From Intestinibacter sp. (lineage in GTDB: Bacteria; Bacillota; Clostridia; Peptostreptococcales; Peptostreptococcaceae): a DNA stretch of 7,975 bases. Below, one piece after another: positions 6,260-7,975 of the stretch. The position numbers and the translations under genes are program-made. The notes under the pieces were generated by a model. The model was given only the letters and a program-made list of their open reading frames with translations, searched no databases and was not told the DNA's origin. Every line of letters begins with the position of its first letter. Position 1 is the stretch's first letter. The DNA is taken from the NCBI RefSeq assembly GCF_022780145.1, contig NZ_JALEXO010000275.1, forward strand, positions 1-7,975. Reading direction: 5' to 3'.

Positions 6260-6288
6260 TAAACGTAAATAATTTATTAGAATTATAA
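6247..6288 (+). pseudogene. 3' fragment of a paralogue of the transglutaminase-like gene
   Basis: Read in frame from 6247, the 14 codons give YNGSINVNNLLEL and a stop, against YKNGSTSVNSLLGI and a stop at the end of the gene at 2005-3561. The 30 bases 6250-6279 match 3523-3552 at 25 positions, and all five differences are transitions toward A or T in the fragment. Nothing upstream of the IS continues the match, so the rest of the paralogue is missing from this window. It is too short to have any function as it stands. Confidence 0.68.
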
Positions 6289-6401
6289 AATCCATGTATA
6301 TATTTGTTAATTTAAGTCAAAAATAATAAATAAATATAATTTATTTAAATTAATATATTTAAAAATGTATAAATTAATCATATATTTCAATAATTTTATC
6401 A

Positions 6402-6430
6402 TTTACTTATTATTTTTATTTCATTATAAT
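6402..6430 (+). promoter_or_regulatory. Promoter of the Fic gene
   Basis: TTTACT (6402-6407) and a perfect TATAAT (6425-6430) are 17 bases apart. Transcription would begin near 6437, giving a leader of only about 13 bases that starts at the ribosome binding site AAGGAGGT (6438-6445), five bases or fewer before the ATG at 6450. The preceding 110 bases are nearly pure A/T with no other signal. Confidence 0.5.
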
Positions 6431-6449
6431 ATATAAAAAGGAGGTTACT

Positions 6450-7652
6450 ATGGAATACACATTATTATCGAGTCTTTTTTACCAAGACAAAACAAAATAC
6501 GAGCAAACTTACCAAAATCGTATAAATAGCGAATCCACATATAAACTTGGCTTCACTATAAATGAATTTCCAGCATTTGTAATGATAACGCCTGAAATAC
6601 TAGAAAATATACAAAAAATATTTGAATTAAACTCAAAATTAAACATACTAGAATCCAAGCTACCTATATTAGCGATTGAACAATACAGAAAGAAATGTTT
6701 AGTCGATGAAATAAAAAAAACAAACGACATAGAAAGTGTTTACAGCACAAAAAAAGAAATAAAAAGAATTTTAAATTCACCAAGCACTACAAAAAAAAAT
6801 AGATTCTTTGGATTAGTAATAAAATACGAAAAAATAATAAAAGGCGAAAAAATCGCTCTAAAAACCTGCTCTGATATTAGATCTCTATACGATGAATTCG
6901 CACTAAATGATGTCTTAGCAGATAACCCTAATAATATGCCTGATGGTGAGCTATTTAGAACAAAACCAGTTTTCGTGGGCGGCTCTTCTGGTAAAATAAT
7001 ACATGAAGGTATCTATCCAGAAAACAAAATAATAGAAGTTTTATCATCTAGCCTAAATTTTTTAAACGACGAAAGCTATAACTTTTTTATCAGAGTAGCA
7101 GTTTTTCACTATATGTTCGGATACATTCATCCTTTTTACGATGGCAACGGAAGAATGAGCCGTTTCATAAGCAGCTATTTACTATCACAAAAGTTAAACA
7201 AATTCGTCTCACTTAGATTATCATATACTATAAAAGAAAAACAAAGCTCCTATTATAAAATGTTCAAAGTCACAAATAATGAAAACAACAAAGGCGATTT
7301 AACATATTTTGTAACTAGATTCTTGGAATTAATCATAGAATCCATAGAAGATTTAATCTCTGCGTTAGACTTTAAATCATCTCAATTAAAACATTACGCC
7401 GTTATTTGTAACAAATTATCTAAAATAGATAAAAAACTACCAGACTTAACATATGTACTTATTCAAAACGAACTATTTGACGACGATCCACTCGACTTAG
7501 AATCACTAAAATTAATATTCTCCTCTAAAATAGGAGACAGCAAGCTTAGAAATTTATTAAAACAACTAGAAAAAAAAGATATTTTAATTGTAGACAAAAC
7601 ACACAGAAAATATACATACAGAATAAATGTCTATAAATTAGAAAATATTTAA
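6450..7652 (+). CDS. Fic-domain protein (probable AMP-transferase) with N-terminal inhibitory motif
   Basis: This 400-residue protein carries a complete Fic active site, HPFYDGNGRMSR at residues 227-238, with the catalytic H227, the anion-binding GNG and R238. Enzymes with this motif usually transfer AMP from ATP to hydroxyl side chains of target proteins. The upstream part has a Fic N-terminal layout: TNDIES (residues 91-96) fits the autoinhibitory (S/T)xxxE(G/N) helix of class II Fic proteins, with E95 as the blocking glutamate and Ser in place of the usual Gly/Asn. The flap region is around GGSSGKIIHEGIYPE (177-191). Residues about 315-400 look like a C-terminal winged helix (LRNLLKQLEKKDILIV), common in this class. 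No separate antitoxin gene is adjacent, in keeping with built-in inhibition. It is monocistronic with its own promoter and terminator. Its target is unknown. Its codons are more A/T-rich than those of the ssb-amidase pair. Confidence 0.9.
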   Translation: MEYTLLSSLFYQDKTKYEQTYQNRINSESTYKLGFTINEFPAFVMITPEILENIQKIFELNSKLNILESKLPILAIEQYRKKCLVDEIKKTNDIESVYSTKKEIKRILNSPSTTKKNRFFGLVIKYEKIIKGEKIALKTCSDIRSLYDEFALNDVLADNPNNMPDGELFRTKPVFVGGSSGKIIHEGIYPENKIIEVLSSSLNFLNDESYNFFIRVAVFHYMFGYIHPFYDGNGRMSRFISSYLLSQKLNKFVSLRLSYTIKEKQSSYYKMFKVTNNENNKGDLTYFVTRFLELIIESIEDLISALDFKSSQLKHYAVICNKLSKIDKKLPDLTYVLIQNELFDDDPLDLESLKLIFSSKIGDSKLRNLLKQLEKKDILIVDKTHRKYTYRINVYKLENI

Positions 7653-7658
7653 TTTCAC

Positions 7659-7694
7659 AAAAAACTCCAGCCACAACCCCAACTGGAGTTTTTT
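7659..7694. terminator. Bidirectional terminator between the Fic gene and the convergent partial gene
   Basis: AAAAAACTCCAG (7659-7670) and CTGGAGTTTTTT (7683-7694) are perfect reverse complements over 12 bases, with a 12-base loop and a run of six T on each strand's 3' side. It lies seven bases after the Fic stop and ten bases beyond the - strand stop at 7704. Confidence 0.9.
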
Positions 7695-7703
7695 ACCATT
7701 TGC

Positions 7704-7975
7704 TTAGTTTTCAGATACTTTTAGTGCTGTTTTTAGATTTTCTATAGCAATATAAGCTATATTAGCAATGCCACTTGTCGCTTTTTTACTAAAATTTTTA
7801 ACTTTATCCTTTTCAGATATAACTTTAAGTGCTCCTGCTGTGGCAACTTTCAGTCCAATATCATCACCTGTTTTTAACGTCTCTTCAATTTCTTCATCTA
7901 CTTTAATTTTATCATTTTGCCATGAATTGGTCGTGCTATTCATTCCTGAAACAATAGTCGCTCCCTGTAATGCAC
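7704..7975 (-). CDS. C-terminal part of an unrecognised protein (5' end outside the window)
   Basis: The frame is open from the right edge of the window to the stop at 7704-7706, giving at least 90 residues. An ATG at 7941-7943 is present, but the same frame continues upstream with plausible coding sequence (ALQGATIVSG before that Met) and there is no ribosome binding site before it, so it is probably internal. The visible part alternates small-residue, mildly hydrophobic stretches (ALQGATIVSG; GLKVATAGALKVI; SGIANIAYIAIENLKTAL) with a charged segment (KIKVDEEIEETLKTGDD). This pattern resembles the glycine/alanine-zipper segments of some membrane-associated or toxin-like proteins. I do not recognise the family. 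It converges on the Fic gene across a shared terminator. Confidence 0.7.
   Translation of the reverse strand, partial: ALQGATIVSGMNSTTNSWQNDKIKVDEEIEETLKTGDDIGLKVATAGALKVISEKDKVKNFSKKATSGIANIAYIAIENLKTALKVSEN

Noticed and set aside
4789..6291. 11-base direct repeat AATTATAAAAT at 4789-4799 and 6281-6291 as a possible IS target duplication
   Set aside because: It is low-complexity A/T, longer than the usual 8-base duplication, lies tens of bases outside the inverted repeats, and overlaps a promoter on one side and the gene tail on the other.
6301..6400. Possible short palindromes in the AT-rich stretch before the Fic gene, for example around AAATAAATATAATTTATTT
   Set aside because: Nearly pure A/T sequence gives such symmetry by chance, and no conserved partner sequence is seen in the window.
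6509..6730. Antisense open frame within the Fic gene
   Set aside because: It is a shadow of the Fic codons, Phe/Ser/Ile-rich from A/T-rich antisense, with no start signal.

Overview
The window looks like an accessory region from a low-GC Gram-positive anaerobe of the Clostridia (a Peptostreptococcaceae- or Peptoniphilaceae-like organism would fit, but this is a guess from style only). The grounds are AT-rich DNA, strong AGGAGG-type ribosome binding sites, secreted proteins with InlB-type (Listeria-Bacteroides) repeats and DUF5050-like beta repeats, and an IS1595-like transposase. In lines sampled from five genes the + strand has more C than G whichever strand the gene is on, so the + strand is probably the lagging strand and the + genes run head-on to replication.

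Layout. (1) 8-1371: a phage-like pair on the + strand, an accessory single-stranded DNA-binding protein and an N-acetylmuramoyl-L-alanine amidase with an SH3-like tail and no signal peptide (endolysin-like), closed by a hairpin terminator. (2) 1440-1820: a non-coding stretch holding an internally deleted, MITE-like copy of an insertion sequence, with both terminal inverted repeats and about 60 decayed codons of the transposase N-terminus. (3) 2005-4701: two convergent genes for exported proteins, a transglutaminase-like protein with an InlB repeat (+) and a seven-repeat, propeller-like DUF5050-type protein (-), sharing a bidirectional terminator. (4) about 4805-6244: the full-length copy of the same IS, in the same orientation, with an intact reading frame in which two expected catalytic positions look substituted. 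Directly after it lies a short fragment matching the last codons of the transglutaminase-like gene. (5) 6450-7652: a stand-alone Fic-domain AMPylase-type protein, with a shared terminator facing (6) 7704-7975, the 3' end of an unrecognised gene on the - strand that enters from the right edge.

The central theme is the relation between the two IS copies. They are in direct orientation, bracket the two exported-protein genes like a composite transposon, and share homology outside the inverted repeats, including a conserved pair of tiny GNA/AAA-triloop hairpins. With the truncated paralogue tail beside the full copy, this suggests a surface-protein locus reshaped by duplication, insertion and deletion. 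No CRISPR array, tRNA, rRNA or recognisable riboswitch was seen. No clear new biological system is evident; the mobile element architecture and the extended SSB tail are the most unusual signals.
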